From: Bacillus sp. BHET2
GTDB lineage: Bacteria; Bacillota; Bacilli; Bacillales; Bacillaceae_B
NCBI RefSeq assembly: GCF_005938125.1
Contig: NZ_VCQN01000001.1
Span: 1,054,001-1,118,000, forward strand
DNA length: 64,000 bases
Direction: 5' to 3'
Part shown: one piece after another, positions 1 to 10,015 of the stretch
Layout: each line of letters begins with the position of its first letter
Numbering within the stretch: the stretch's first letter is position 1
The notes under the pieces: model-generated
Databases searched by the model: none
The model's input: only the letters and a program-made list of their open reading frames with translations
What the model was told of the DNA's origin: nothing
Translations under genes and position numbers: made by a program

Positions 1-519
1 ATCTCAATCGAACTATTTCAGCAGCACCATAAAGAAGAGTTATACGAACTGATTAATTCAAATCGGGAGCATCTAAGAAGGTGGCTTCTTTGGGTGGATA
101 AGCGCAGCTCCCCTCAGGATTTGGAACCGATCATCCCCATCTGGATCCGGAATTATGCCGATAACAACGGATTCGATGCAGGGATTCGTTATCAAGGGAA
201 ATTGGTCGGTATGCTCGGTCTCCATTATATTGATTGGAAAACGAGTAGTACCAGTATTGGATACCTTCTATCGCAAGAAGCCCAGGGAAAAGGCATTATC
301 ACAAGAGCGATTTCCTCTCTATTAAACTATCTCTTCACCGAAATGGACCTCAACCGGGTAGAAATCCAATGTGCGGTCAACAATACAAAAAGCATTGGTA
401 TTCCTGAACGATTGGGATTTACGAAAGAAGGGATCACTCGGGAGGGTCAATGGCTGTATGACCACTATGAAGACATTGTGACGTATAGTCTGCTAAAGAG
501 TGATTGGGTGAATGCCTAA
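1..519 (+). CDS. GNAT acetyltransferase, RimL/YdaF type (5' end outside window)
   Basis: The frame is open from base 1 and ends at TAA 517-519, so the true start lies upstream of the window; the in-frame GTG at 94 is internal. The visible 172 residues look like a ribosomal-protein-serine acetyltransferase: an N-terminal stretch ending in LRRWLLWVD, a central beta sheet (LVGMLGLHYIDW), the acetyl-CoA pyrophosphate loop (EAQGKGI) and the C-terminal ERLGFTKEG strand-helix typical of GNATs. The family moves an acetyl group from acetyl-CoA to an amine; whether the substrate is a ribosomal protein or a small molecule cannot be told from sequence. A convergent terminator follows directly. Confidence 0.85.
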   Translation: MSIELFQQHHKEELYELINSNREHLRRWLLWVDKRSSPQDLEPIIPIWIRNYADNNGFDAGIRYQGKLVGMLGLHYIDWKTSSTSIGYLLSQEAQGKGIITRAISSLLNYLFTEMDLNRVEIQCAVNNTKSIGIPERLGFTKEGITREGQWLYDHYEDIVTYSLLKSDWVNA

Positions 520-524
520 ATGTA

Positions 525-557
525 AACAACCAGCTTCGATGATCGAAGCTGGTTGTT
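525..557. terminator. Intergenic perfect inverted repeat, likely bidirectional terminator
   Basis: Two 16-base arms (AACAACCAGCTTCGAT and its complement) are separated by one base. It sits between the convergent genes ending at 519 and 604. The T-run is poor on both strands, so efficiency is uncertain. Confidence 0.65.
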
Positions 558-603
558 CGGTTTGAATGGGCATTTCCCGTCAATCAAAATTCCGCTTTGA
601 AGG

Positions 604-1284
604 TCATTTGAATGCACTAGAATACGTGTTGCGGATCAATTCTCCAATCTCATTCATGACTTTCTCAAGGTCTGTCCACTCAACAGCATCATCTTCACAG
701 TGAAGGAGCCCAATCACTATCAATTTCCTATCAGCAGCTTCTACAAACCCTACATCATTACAAACACCATCTAAACCACCCGTCATATGATACCACTGAC
801 CTTCGAAACGAAACCCATCTGAATCTGCCTGTTGTTTCATACCTTCAATGATCGCACCCCTCCCATCCGGATTTAAGGCTTCCCTGGATAAAAGAATGTT
901 CATCAATCTGAATAGACCCTTCGGCGTTCCATTATTATTCACAACATCCCTATTATAAGAAGATATTATACATTCAATATCTAACCCTTTTAAGATTTCA
1001 TTCAAATGGGAATCGGGAAATACCTTGTTTAATCTCTCGTATGCCGTCCTGGAGTGTTCACTGATGGCCAGAAACAGATCTTTCCTGTCAACTGATCGAT
1101 TAAGTATTGTAATAACCATTGACGTAATCCATTTTGTTACGCTTGCCAAAGGAAACCAATCATCCTCATTGATCATGATTGTTTTTTTTGATTTAGTGTC
1201 ATAAAGATAGAAGCCCAGCTTCATATTGTGTGGAATTCGTTTCATTATTTCTTTCCGTAATGATTCAATCCTCTTATGTATCAA
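604..1284 (-). CDS. Serine hydrolase of the class A beta-lactamase fold
   Basis: This 226-residue protein carries an SxxK motif (S48-V-T-K51), a later SYN triad (SDN-like) and a TGG motif in place of KTG, which is the beta-lactamase/penicillin-binding transpeptidase signature. It has no signal peptide, so it is probably cytoplasmic and more likely an esterase or amidase-like enzyme than a drug-resistance beta-lactamase. Its start overlaps the end of the upstream metallo-hydrolase gene by 11 bases, so the two are probably co-transcribed and translationally coupled. The substrate is unknown. Confidence 0.75.
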   Translation of the reverse strand: MIHKRIESLRKEIMKRIPHNMKLGFYLYDTKSKKTIMINEDDWFPLASVTKWITSMVITILNRSVDRKDLFLAISEHSRTAYERLNKVFPDSHLNEILKGLDIECIISSYNRDVVNNNGTPKGLFRLMNILLSREALNPDGRGAIIEGMKQQADSDGFRFEGQWYHMTGGLDGVCNDVGFVEAADRKLIVIGLLHCEDDAVEWTDLEKVMNEIGELIRNTYSSAFK

Positions 1285-2095
1285 ACAAGCGACCCTCTAA
1301 AGCCATCACATACCGCTCTGCCGACTTCTGCACCCTCTCATGTGCTAGCTTATCCACTACCCGGTGAAAGGCATTATATAAGCGTTCAAATTTCAACCCT
1401 TCCACTTTCATTGCCATCTCTTTCACCTTAGTGCCCGGGAGTGGGATCAGATTTGGATAGCTGTACATAAAACTGACCCACTCACAGTCTGCCACGACTT
1501 GGATAATATCTCCTGTAAGCAATATGCCCTTTCCTTCAAACCCCGATTTCCATTCAAGCACTGCCCCGCCCTTGAAGTGTCCACCTAATCGATGTATGGA
1601 CAAGCCGTTCTGAAGCTCAAGGGAGTCACCGGTCCAATATATTATGTGTTCACTTTCTCTCATGACCCATTCCCTATCATCCTCGTGAATATAAATCGGT
1701 ACTCGGAATGCCTCTGCCCACTCAACCTGAGTAGAATAATAGTGAGGATGAGACAAGGCAATCGCATCAAGACCACCTAGTCTTGTGATTTCACTAATCG
1801 TTTCTTCATCCAGATAGGAAATACAATCCCAAAGCAGGTTGAATCCATTTTCTTGAATGAGATAAGCGGTCTGTCCGATCGCGAATTCCGGTTTTGTTTT
1901 CACACTATATAATCCGGACTCCTCCAATATTATTGTATTTCTATAGGATTCTCTCTTCATATCCCCTAATGTAGTCCAGGTTTGGCCTGCAGGATTAACA
2001 TATTGTCTTTCTTCCTCACAAATCAAGCATTGTGAGGGTACTTCAACTAACTCTTCATATTGCACTCCACACGTTTCACATATGTAACGTATCAA
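1274..2095 (-). CDS. MBL-fold metallo-hydrolase with N-terminal zinc-ribbon-like segment
   Basis: The 273-residue protein begins with two CxxC pairs (CETC and CLIC, residues about 6-27), resembling a rubredoxin or zinc ribbon, and continues as a metallo-beta-lactamase-fold hydrolase. The usual HxHxDH metal motif reads HPHYYS, so the Asp and third His positions are changed. Later ligand-like positions are RLGGHFKG and LLTGD. The downstream serine hydrolase overlaps its 3' end. The substrate is unknown; the fold assignment is firm but hydrolytic activity is less so because of the altered motif. Confidence 0.75.
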   Translation of the reverse strand: MIRYICETCGVQYEELVEVPSQCLICEEERQYVNPAGQTWTTLGDMKRESYRNTIILEESGLYSVKTKPEFAIGQTAYLIQENGFNLLWDCISYLDEETISEITRLGGLDAIALSHPHYYSTQVEWAEAFRVPIYIHEDDREWVMRESEHIIYWTGDSLELQNGLSIHRLGGHFKGGAVLEWKSGFEGKGILLTGDIIQVVADCEWVSFMYSYPNLIPLPGTKVKEMAMKVEGLKFERLYNAFHRVVDKLAHERVQKSAERYVMALEGRLFDT

Positions 2096-2171
2096 ATGAA
2101 AACCCCCAATTTATAAATTATTACTTCATTATCTAAAGAAAAACCTGCTAAATGATTTTCCTCCTTTTCTT

Positions 2172-2738
2172 TTAACTTTCAGAAATCATTCCATACACAC
2201 ATGTATCCGTTAACCTTTCCCCGTCAACAGAGAGATCTTCATTTCTGAGGACCCCCTCCAATTCATACCCCAGTTGTTCAGGAATCGCCCGACTCTTCAC
2301 ATTGGTAGATTCACACCTGATTTCGACCCTTTTTCCTTTCAGTTCGGATATCGCTAATTCGGTTAGTCTCCCAACAGCTTCTTTCATGTATCCCTTTCCT
2401 CCCATTCGGGTATCAATCCAATACCCAATTTCAAATTTAGGGACACTCCAATCAATATTATGAAAACCTGTAGAACCGATAAATTCATTTGTGCCTTTTC
2501 TGAAAATAAGGTATCTCAAACTTTCCCGAGTTAGAAATTTAGCGTGAGCTTCACGGGTGTTGGTCTCTGTGTCTTCCACAGAAGGATCTTCTTGAGCAAA
2601 CCCCAGCCAAGGCTTCAATTCAGACAAAGAAGCCTTTATGGCACTATTAACTACACTGCCATCACCAGGATTGGGCATCCTTAATTCTAATCTTTCCGTT
2701 TCAATCACCGTGGGAATTTCAAGCAATACAGGATTCAA
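2172..2738 (-). CDS. T-box-controlled GNAT N-acetyltransferase
   Basis: Translation is placed at the TTG at 2738 because AAGGAG lies 8 bases upstream. A longer open frame from 2783 would run into the leader terminator and is rejected. The 188-residue product starts NPVLLEIPTVIETERLELRMP, the standard RimJ/RimL-type opening, has the acetyl-CoA loop (RMGGKGYMKEAV) and the SRAIPEQLGYELEGVLR C-terminal part. It would acetylate an amine on a protein or small molecule. A T-box leader and strong promoter lie immediately upstream, so its expression should follow the charging of one tRNA, which suggests a link to amino acid metabolism or an amino-acid-like toxin. Confidence 0.85.
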   Translation of the reverse strand: MNPVLLEIPTVIETERLELRMPNPGDGSVVNSAIKASLSELKPWLGFAQEDPSVEDTETNTREAHAKFLTRESLRYLIFRKGTNEFIGSTGFHNIDWSVPKFEIGYWIDTRMGGKGYMKEAVGRLTELAISELKGKRVEIRCESTNVKSRAIPEQLGYELEGVLRNEDLSVDGERLTDTCVYGMISES

Positions 2739-2763
2739 CGAAACCACTCCTTCTTGATCATTT

Positions 2764-3052
2764 AAAAAAACCCCCGTCCTCAAGAAATTAATCTTGAGGG
2801 CGAGAGTTTATCTTCGCGGTACCACCTCAGTTTATTGATATGTCACCACATCAACCTTTTCGGATACACGTATATCCTATCTCTATAACGGGAGAACCCG
2901 TTGCACTCACTAAAGAAAGCTGCTTCATGCATGGCTCCAAGTCTTTTATCATAATAATCCTGATGGCTCTATTTCAGCAGCTAAGAGCTCTCTGTACATC
3001 AATTCTATCAGTATGAATTTCTTTTCAACGCCAAAATGGAAATATTTTAAAT
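2764..3052 (-). ncRNA. T-box leader upstream of the GNAT gene
   Basis: On the minus strand the leader contains the AG-rich stem I hairpin (AGAGAGCTCT...AGAGC), a stem III-like CGGGTTCTCCCG hairpin, the T-box sequence GGTGGTACCGCG, and a terminator with CCTCAAGA/TCTTGAGG arms followed by seven T. Stem I can be closed by ACTGA.AGAA pairing with TTCTTTAGT, and the helix below the distal part by ATGTA with TGCAT. This leaves GAAGCAGC in the specifier loop, so the specifier is probably GCA (Ala), or AGC (Ser); I could not settle this. It ends just before the GNAT ribosome binding site. Confidence 0.88.
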
Positions 3053-3059
3053 TATTGAA

Positions 3060-3089
3060 ATTATAAGGGAGCAATCCACCTTTTGTCAA
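3060..3089 (-). promoter_or_regulatory. Sigma-A promoter of the GNAT T-box transcript
   Basis: On the minus strand TTGACA (3084-3089) and TATAAT (3060-3065) are separated by 18 bases. Both hexamers match the consensus fully, and the T-box leader begins just downstream. Confidence 0.8.
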
Positions 3090-3183
3090 TATGTTCCACA
3101 AATTTATTTCTAGTGATTCCCTTCTATACGAAAAAAGATTAATACTCTATAATAAAGGAAAAAGATTCAACTGGAGGATGAAA

Positions 3184-4014
3184 ATGACTTACCATATGAT
3201 CACTGCATCAATTGGAGATCAATTGATCGAGAGAAAGGGAGAAATCGCAAATACTATTTTTTCCAAACTTTCATCTGCCTACCCTTCCCTTTATGTGGAA
3301 GAGAGAAGAAATGATACTCTGCCATATTTTGTTCAGCTAATTGAACTCCTTGGCACAAGTTTACTTAAAGGTGATAGTCACCATGGTGATACTAGGGAAT
3401 GGGGAAAGGAAGTGGGAAGACTCGCTTCCGGTCAAGGCGTTCCACTCAATATGTCAATCAGTAAGTCCTCACTATATAAAAAAGTAGTATTAGAAGATAT
3501 CGTCCTTCATAATGATGACTCTTTAACAAAGGACATCCTTCTTCAGGTTACACATGATATTGATCAATCATTTACGACGATGATTTCCGCTTTTTGTGAA
3601 GCTTATAGTGATTATGCAGACGAGCAGTTGAAAATTTCAGAAGAAAAGTATTTGTCATTATCCACTCCAGTCGTTCCCATTTTCTCAGATCTTGCTGTAT
3701 TGCCTCTGATTGGACAGGTTGATGAAGTGCGTGGAGAAATGATGGCAGAACATGTTCTCCTTGAGTGCAAAAAACTTTCCATACACAAATTGATCATCGA
3801 TCTCTCCGGTGTTTATGAAGTGAACCCATTATTCCAACAAGGAATCATGAAGCTGATTGATAGTTTGAAGTTACTTGGAATCGAGCCTATCTTGTCAGGA
3901 ATGCGTCCTGAAATGAGCATCGAATTCGTACAAATGGGTATCAGTATTTCAAATATTAAAATCTATCAATCCTTAAACAAAGCAGTTGAAGCTCGTCAGC
4001 AGTTTCTAGGATAA
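3184..4014 (+). CDS. RsbR-like STAS-domain stressosome protein lacking the usual phosphoacceptor
   Basis: ATG 3184 is chosen because GGAGG lies 6 bases upstream. The 276-residue protein has an N-terminal helical domain (about 1-150) like RsbR paralogues and a C-terminal STAS domain (about 160-272) with SLSTPVVPIFSDLAVLPLIG and ILSGMRPEMS. RsbR proteins build the stressosome, which holds the RsbT kinase and controls sigma-B. The loop that usually reads D-T/S after the DLSGV strand reads EVNPLFQQ here, so the main phosphorylatable Thr/Ser is absent. The paralogue at 42977-43822 keeps it. A terminator overlaps the stop codon. Confidence 0.85.
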   Translation: MTYHMITASIGDQLIERKGEIANTIFSKLSSAYPSLYVEERRNDTLPYFVQLIELLGTSLLKGDSHHGDTREWGKEVGRLASGQGVPLNMSISKSSLYKKVVLEDIVLHNDDSLTKDILLQVTHDIDQSFTTMISAFCEAYSDYADEQLKISEEKYLSLSTPVVPIFSDLAVLPLIGQVDEVRGEMMAEHVLLECKKLSIHKLIIDLSGVYEVNPLFQQGIMKLIDSLKLLGIEPILSGMRPEMSIEFVQMGISISNIKIYQSLNKAVEARQQFLG

Positions 4015-4048
4015 GAAAAAGGACTTCTTTGCAGAAGTCCTTTTTCTT
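4013..4048 (+). terminator. Rho-independent terminator after the RsbR-like gene
   Basis: Perfect 16-base arms (AAGAAAAAGGACTTCT and complement) flank a TTGC loop, and the right arm carries a T-run. It begins inside the stop codon of the upstream gene and may work on both strands. Confidence 0.85.
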
Positions 4049-4119
4049 ATCCTATGTCCCTACTATGATTCATTGGACGAAAGTGTTTGACTCTCCATGG
4101 CACTTTCAAACATCCCTAC

Positions 4120-4860
4120 TCACTTGATTTTACTAGCTTTTATGATGAGAAATGACGGCCTCCTTTTCTCATTCTTCAATTTTGGCATTAACTCCAATCC
4201 TTCTTGAGTAGGGAGAGGTTCGATCATTTTCTCAACCATGAATCCTGTAGTCGTTATCGTGTTGACCAAGGTTGAGATCGTTCGGTGGTATTTAATTACC
4301 CCATCTACATACCATTGCTGTTCCCTTTTTCCTTCTTCCTGATAATGATCTAGTGCCCAATAAAGCTTGTCTCCCTTCCCATCCTTAAACCAATTTCTCA
4401 TTTCTTTACGAGCTGTTACAATAGGATGTTCAATTGAAAAAATGAACAGTCCATTATGTTTTAGAAAGAGCGATAGTTTTTCCATAAGAGCTGCAAAATC
4501 TTCAATATAGTGAATAGCTAAGGAACTGACAATTAAGTCATATGAACCTTTTGGTCTTTCAAACTCTTCGATAGGTGTACATATGTATTCGATTTGTTGA
4601 TGAGCGTTTTTATTCTTGGCAATGTTGATCATATTTGAAGAGATATCGACAGCATCGACGGAGATGCACCCGTTCTGAATGCAGTATGTTGAAAGGCCAC
4701 CTATACCACATCCCAAATCCAACACCTTTTTCCCGTTCAGGTTGGGTAATTCTGCTTTCATGGCCGGTTGTTCAAGAAAATCATTATACGTGAGCCCGCT
4801 TTCCCGTAAGTTCATATATTCCTTGAAAAAAGTTGGATGATCGTAAATGTTTTGTTTCAT
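4120..4860 (-). CDS. Class I SAM-dependent methyltransferase
   Basis: The 246-residue protein has the SAM-binding motif I (VLDLGCGIGGLS, about residues 45-56), an acidic end of beta 2 (VDAVDIS), and the post-motif SYDLIVSSLAIHYI. It matches the Methyltransf_11/UbiE-like fold used for small-molecule methylation. The substrate cannot be inferred. The upstream gene's TAA stop is directly followed by this ATG, so the two form a tightly coupled pair. Confidence 0.85.
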   Translation of the reverse strand: MKQNIYDHPTFFKEYMNLRESGLTYNDFLEQPAMKAELPNLNGKKVLDLGCGIGGLSTYCIQNGCISVDAVDISSNMINIAKNKNAHQQIEYICTPIEEFERPKGSYDLIVSSLAIHYIEDFAALMEKLSLFLKHNGLFIFSIEHPIVTARKEMRNWFKDGKGDKLYWALDHYQEEGKREQQWYVDGVIKYHRTISTLVNTITTTGFMVEKMIEPLPTQEGLELMPKLKNEKRRPSFLIIKASKIK

Positions 4861-5562
4861 TTAATCCCTGCTCCCATTTGTGTCTAGATTGAAAATTCGT
4901 TCCCCTGAATTTACTTGTTTCTTATTCTGTCCATTAAACACATACGCGCCTTTTTTGCCTGACACAACTATCATTCCATTTTTGACTTTTACTCCTGTTT
5001 CTTCTGGTAGCGCTATAACCGGTCTTCGATTGTTTTCTATAAAGGTGTGGATCATGGAGTCATTTCCCTCCTCGTAATGACACCAAATTGAATAATCGTA
5101 AACCATTGAAAGGCCACAGTACGATTCAAGCCGAACAAGATTAACGTCCATATGGGTGCAGGTTAAAATGGATGTACCCATAATGATCGCTCCTGCACTC
5201 CCTCCGTAGACAATACCTCCTTCGTTCATATACATCTTCACTAATGAGTAGAAATTCGACCTAAGGAGATCGTTCATCAAGCGAAACGTATTCCCCCCTC
5301 CTATATACACCGCAGAGTACTCAAGTAAATCTTCAATGGTCTTGCCACTAAGTTCGGTCCACATCGAAATATCCTTTATTCCGAACGGAGAGAATACATC
5401 CTTGATCCATTCGTAACAGGCTTCATAAGAAATATGTTCTTGGTCCATTGCCACCGGAACATAGAGAATCGGTTTCCCCTTATTCACTTCAGCTGCGAAT
5501 TGTTTATCAATCTCTATCGATTGATCCCGATCTCCGCCTCCTGATAGAAACAACATCCCCAT
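4861..5562 (-). CDS. Peptidase E (family S51)-like protein
   Basis: The 233-residue protein has the type 1 glutamine-amidotransferase-like fold of family S51: FLSGGGDRDQS at the start, YIGGGNTFRLMNDL in the middle and the nucleophile elbow VYGGSAGAIIMG with the catalytic Ser. Family members cleave Asp-X dipeptides or act on related small substrates such as cyanophycin dipeptides. No signal peptide is seen, so it is cytoplasmic. It immediately precedes the methyltransferase gene with no gap, which indicates one transcript. Exact substrate is unknown. Confidence 0.82.
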   Translation of the reverse strand: MGMLFLSGGGDRDQSIEIDKQFAAEVNKGKPILYVPVAMDQEHISYEACYEWIKDVFSPFGIKDISMWTELSGKTIEDLLEYSAVYIGGGNTFRLMNDLLRSNFYSLVKMYMNEGGIVYGGSAGAIIMGTSILTCTHMDVNLVRLESYCGLSMVYDYSIWCHYEEGNDSMIHTFIENNRRPVIALPEETGVKVKNGMIVVSGKKGAYVFNGQNKKQVNSGERIFNLDTNGSRD

Positions 5563-5784
5563 TACAGCGAATCACCCTCTCCGTCATTTACTTCCCCTTA
5601 CACTTTAGCATAAATTTCCATATTTTTGTAAATATATTTTTATTTGGAATTTCCACCGCATGATGATGAAAATTTTCCAAAAACTCACCCATTTAACCCC
5701 ATTCTATACCCTCAAATAGTCCTGTATTTTCTCAATACCCACTTCCAAGTTCTTATGATAATCTTAATTTGACTGAATTATTAG

Positions 5785-7437
<1,653 letters not shown>

Positions 7438-7443
7438 TGCCAA

Positions 7444-7477
7444 GCCAGCAGGGAAGGATTCCTTGCTGGCTTTTTTT
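7444..7477 (+). terminator. Rho-independent terminator of the neutral protease gene
   Basis: GCCAGCA and TGCTGGC arms, extended inward by GGAA/TTCC, are followed by seven T. Confidence 0.9.
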
Positions 7478-7646
7478 AATCAAGTATTAACGACAGGAAA
7501 TAAGGCAGAACTTGTAAATCAATTACTCTTCATAAAGCTTAATGCTCCGCCTATTGTATACTATGCAAGCCATAGTTATTCTTTGATTGGAACGGGATAC
7601 CTGAATGATTGGCTGCATATTTCCTCCTCCATTCAAATGGTATACA

Positions 7647-7680
7647 GAAAAGTCCTTGATCCATTGACCAAGGACTTTTC
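7647..7680 (-). terminator. Terminator after the SulP transporter gene
   Basis: GAAAAGTCCTTG and its exact complement are separated by 10 bases, 11 bases past the SulP stop on the minus strand. Confidence 0.8.
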
Positions 7681-7690
7681 ATATTTTCAC

Positions 7691-9172
7691 TTAATGGTTA
7701 GAGACTTTATCCAATCCACCTGGCTTATTATGAACTGCCAGCCTGTCCATTAACTTATTACTTTCGGTGTTCAAGCCGATCAGATTTACTTTTACACCGT
7801 TCTGATGGTATTTAATGACAATTTTATCAATTGCTCCAACAGCTGAATCATCCCATAGGTGGGTATGAGTCAAATCGAGAGTTACCTCTTTAATATCTTC
7901 CGTGAAATCGAAGCTTTCGACAAACTCCGTGACAGAAGCAAAGAACAATTGACCTGATACTCTGTACACTTTCTTATGTGTTTCCTCAGATGCCATTGTC
8001 GTGATTTTCACTTTTGAAATTTTAGAAGCAAAAAATACTGCGCTTAATATGATCCCCACAAGAACTCCCTTTGATAGGTCATGAGTCAATAAAACAGTTC
8101 CTACCGTTACGAGCATAACAAGTGTATCAGTAAAAGGTGTTTTGTGCAGGTTCTTTAACGATGACCAATCGAACGTACCAATCGAAACCATAAACATGAC
8201 ACCAACCAGGGCAGCCATTGGAATTTGCACCAAGAAATCATTCAAGACAAGAATCAACACCATCAAGAATACCCCGGCAACAAGAGCGGAAAGTCTTCCT
8301 CTTCCACCTGATTTAACATTGATAACAGATTGTCCAATCATTGCACAACCCGCCATTCCTCCGAAGAAACCTGAAACGATATTGGCCATTCCCTGCCCTC
8401 TTGCTTCTTTGTTCTTATCACTCGTCGTGTCAGTCATATCATCAACAATGGAAGCCGTTAATAAAGATTCTACCAACCCAACAATTGCAATCGATAAAGA
8501 ATACGGAAGGATGATTTGCAAAGTCTCAAAAGTCAGTGGAATATCAGGGATTAAGAAAAGAGGTAGTGTTTGGGTTAATTCCCCCATGTCTCCCACTGTA
8601 CGGACTCCACTTCCTGTCAACACAGCAAAGACTGTCACAGCAATAATCGCCACTAGGGCAGACGGCACAGCTTTAGTAAAGCGTGGTAAAATATATATAA
8701 TTGCCAGTGCTCCAGCAACCATAGCATACATAATCCATGACTCATCAACAAAGTGAGGCAATTGTGCCGAGAAGATCAGAATGGCTAACGCGTTTACGAA
8801 TCCAACCATAACAGAACGTGGTACAAACTTCATTAAACGTCCTAATTTAAGGACACCCATGATAATTTGGATCACTCCTGTTAAAACTGTTGCAGCTAAT
8901 AGATATTGCAAGCCATGATCAGCTACAAGAGTTGTCATCAAAAGAGCGGTTGCTCCTGTTGCAGCCGAAATCATACCTGGTCGTCCACCTACAAATGCTA
9001 TGACCACCGCAATACAAAATGAAGCGTATAATCCGATCATAGGGTCTACGCCAGCAATAATAGAAAATGCGATTGCCTCGGGGATCAGTGCCATTGCAAC
9101 GACCATACCCGAAAGGATATCTCCTCTCACATTACCAAACCATTCATATTTAATTTTTTCACTTAAATTCAT
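7691..9172 (-). CDS. SulP-family inorganic anion transporter with STAS domain
   Basis: The 493-residue membrane protein has roughly 10-12 hydrophobic segments (residues 15-380), the SulP signature region ([22 protein letters not shown]) and a C-terminal STAS domain (about 395-490) with [21 protein letters not shown]. Family members import sulfate or bicarbonate, often with sodium; the motifs do not separate these. AGGAAGAGG precedes the ATG. It is divergently arranged to a universal stress protein gene across a 268-base gap, a pairing that suggests shared control. Its own terminator lies at 7647-7680. Confidence 0.9.
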   Translation of the reverse strand: MNLSEKIKYEWFGNVRGDILSGMVVAMALIPEAIAFSIIAGVDPMIGLYASFCIAVVIAFVGGRPGMISAATGATALLMTTLVADHGLQYLLAATVLTGVIQIIMGVLKLGRLMKFVPRSVMVGFVNALAILIFSAQLPHFVDESWIMYAMVAGALAIIYILPRFTKAVPSALVAIIAVTVFAVLTGSGVRTVGDMGELTQTLPLFLIPDIPLTFETLQIILPYSLSIAIVGLVESLLTASIVDDMTDTTSDKNKEARGQGMANIVSGFFGGMAGCAMIGQSVINVKSGGRGRLSALVAGVFLMVLILVLNDFLVQIPMAALVGVMFMVSIGTFDWSSLKNLHKTPFTDTLVMLVTVGTVLLTHDLSKGVLVGIILSAVFFASKISKVKITTMASEETHKKVYRVSGQLFFASVTEFVESFDFTEDIKEVTLDLTHTHLWDDSAVGAIDKIVIKYHQNGVKVNLIGLNTESNKLMDRLAVHNKPGGLDKVSNH

Positions 9173-9440
9173 AATGCACCTCTTCCTATTAAATTTTGAC
9201 TTTCAACTCTCATGAAAGTCGGGTCCGTTTAACACAAGGCACATTATATAATGGATCATATGATTTGTGAAATATGAATGAAAGCGTAAACAAATACTTT
9301 TATCTTCCTTTTTCTCTCTATTTCATGGATAATCTACTCTATATCAAAAAAGTGTAAAAAAACATTAAATTTCTAAAGAGGAATATGTATAAAAATATAG
9401 AACTACATACTAAACGCTTTCAATGGATGGGGGAAAAAAG

Positions 9441-9857
9441 ATGTTCAAAAAAATTCTTCTCGCAACAGATGGTTCCGAACACTCCTTAAGAGCAGGAGAA
9501 AAAGCAATCGCTCTCGCAAACTGCCATGAAGGCTCTAAGATAGAAATCGTATATGTTATTGATGGAAAGCAATCGAAAGAAGATGTATTGAATCACTGGG
9601 GGCTAGATGCAGCCGATAAAAGAAAACAAAAACTACAAATGATCGAGCAAAAAGCCAAACATGAAGGAATTCAGTATGAAACGATTTTCTTACACGGAGA
9701 ACCGGGTCCTGCGATTGTAGATTATGCAAATAAACATGGATTCGATGCAGTGGTCATTGGCAGCCGTGGCTTAAATGGTTTTCAAGAAATGGTATTAGGA
9801 AGCGTAAGCCATAAAGTGGCAAAGAGAGCGAAATGTCCCGTGATGATCGTAAAATAA
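9441..9857 (+). CDS. Universal stress protein, UspA family
   Basis: ATG 9441 is preferred over the one at 9423 because GGGGG lies 6 bases before it. The 138-residue protein has the Usp alpha/beta fold with the ATP-binding signature G-x2-G-x9-G-S/T (visible as VVIGSRGLNGFQEMVLGSVSHKV) and the N-terminal ILLATDGSEHS strand. It is a soluble nucleotide-binding stress protein. It is divergent from the SulP transporter gene. No clear terminator was identified directly downstream. Confidence 0.9.
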   Translation: MFKKILLATDGSEHSLRAGEKAIALANCHEGSKIEIVYVIDGKQSKEDVLNHWGLDAADKRKQKLQMIEQKAKHEGIQYETIFLHGEPGPAIVDYANKHGFDAVVIGSRGLNGFQEMVLGSVSHKVAKRAKCPVMIVK

Positions 9858-9965
9858 TGAGCGAGAGTCAGTGAGAGAAAGGGTATTCATCTTTATATGA
9901 CTGCCTCCTCATATATTCACTCATCCCAGGAATCGCACATCGATACACTCACTTCGGATATGTTC

Positions 9966-9999
9966 AAAAAAAAGAGAAGCACCTAAATAAAGGCTTCTC
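9966..9999 (-). terminator. Terminator after the secreted lipase-like gene
   Basis: On the minus strand GAGAAGC and GCTTCTC arms with a 12-base loop are followed by eight T. Confidence 0.88.
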
Positions 10000-10015
10000 A
10001 ACTTTTGCATTCAAT

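Noticed and set aside
2739-2783. N-terminal extension of the T-box GNAT gene to 2783
   Set aside because: It would translate the leader terminator; the TTG at 2738 has a proper ribosome binding site.
8142-8756. Long plus-strand open frame opposite the SulP gene
   Set aside because: It is antisense to a well-supported transporter, has low-complexity composition and no ribosome binding site.
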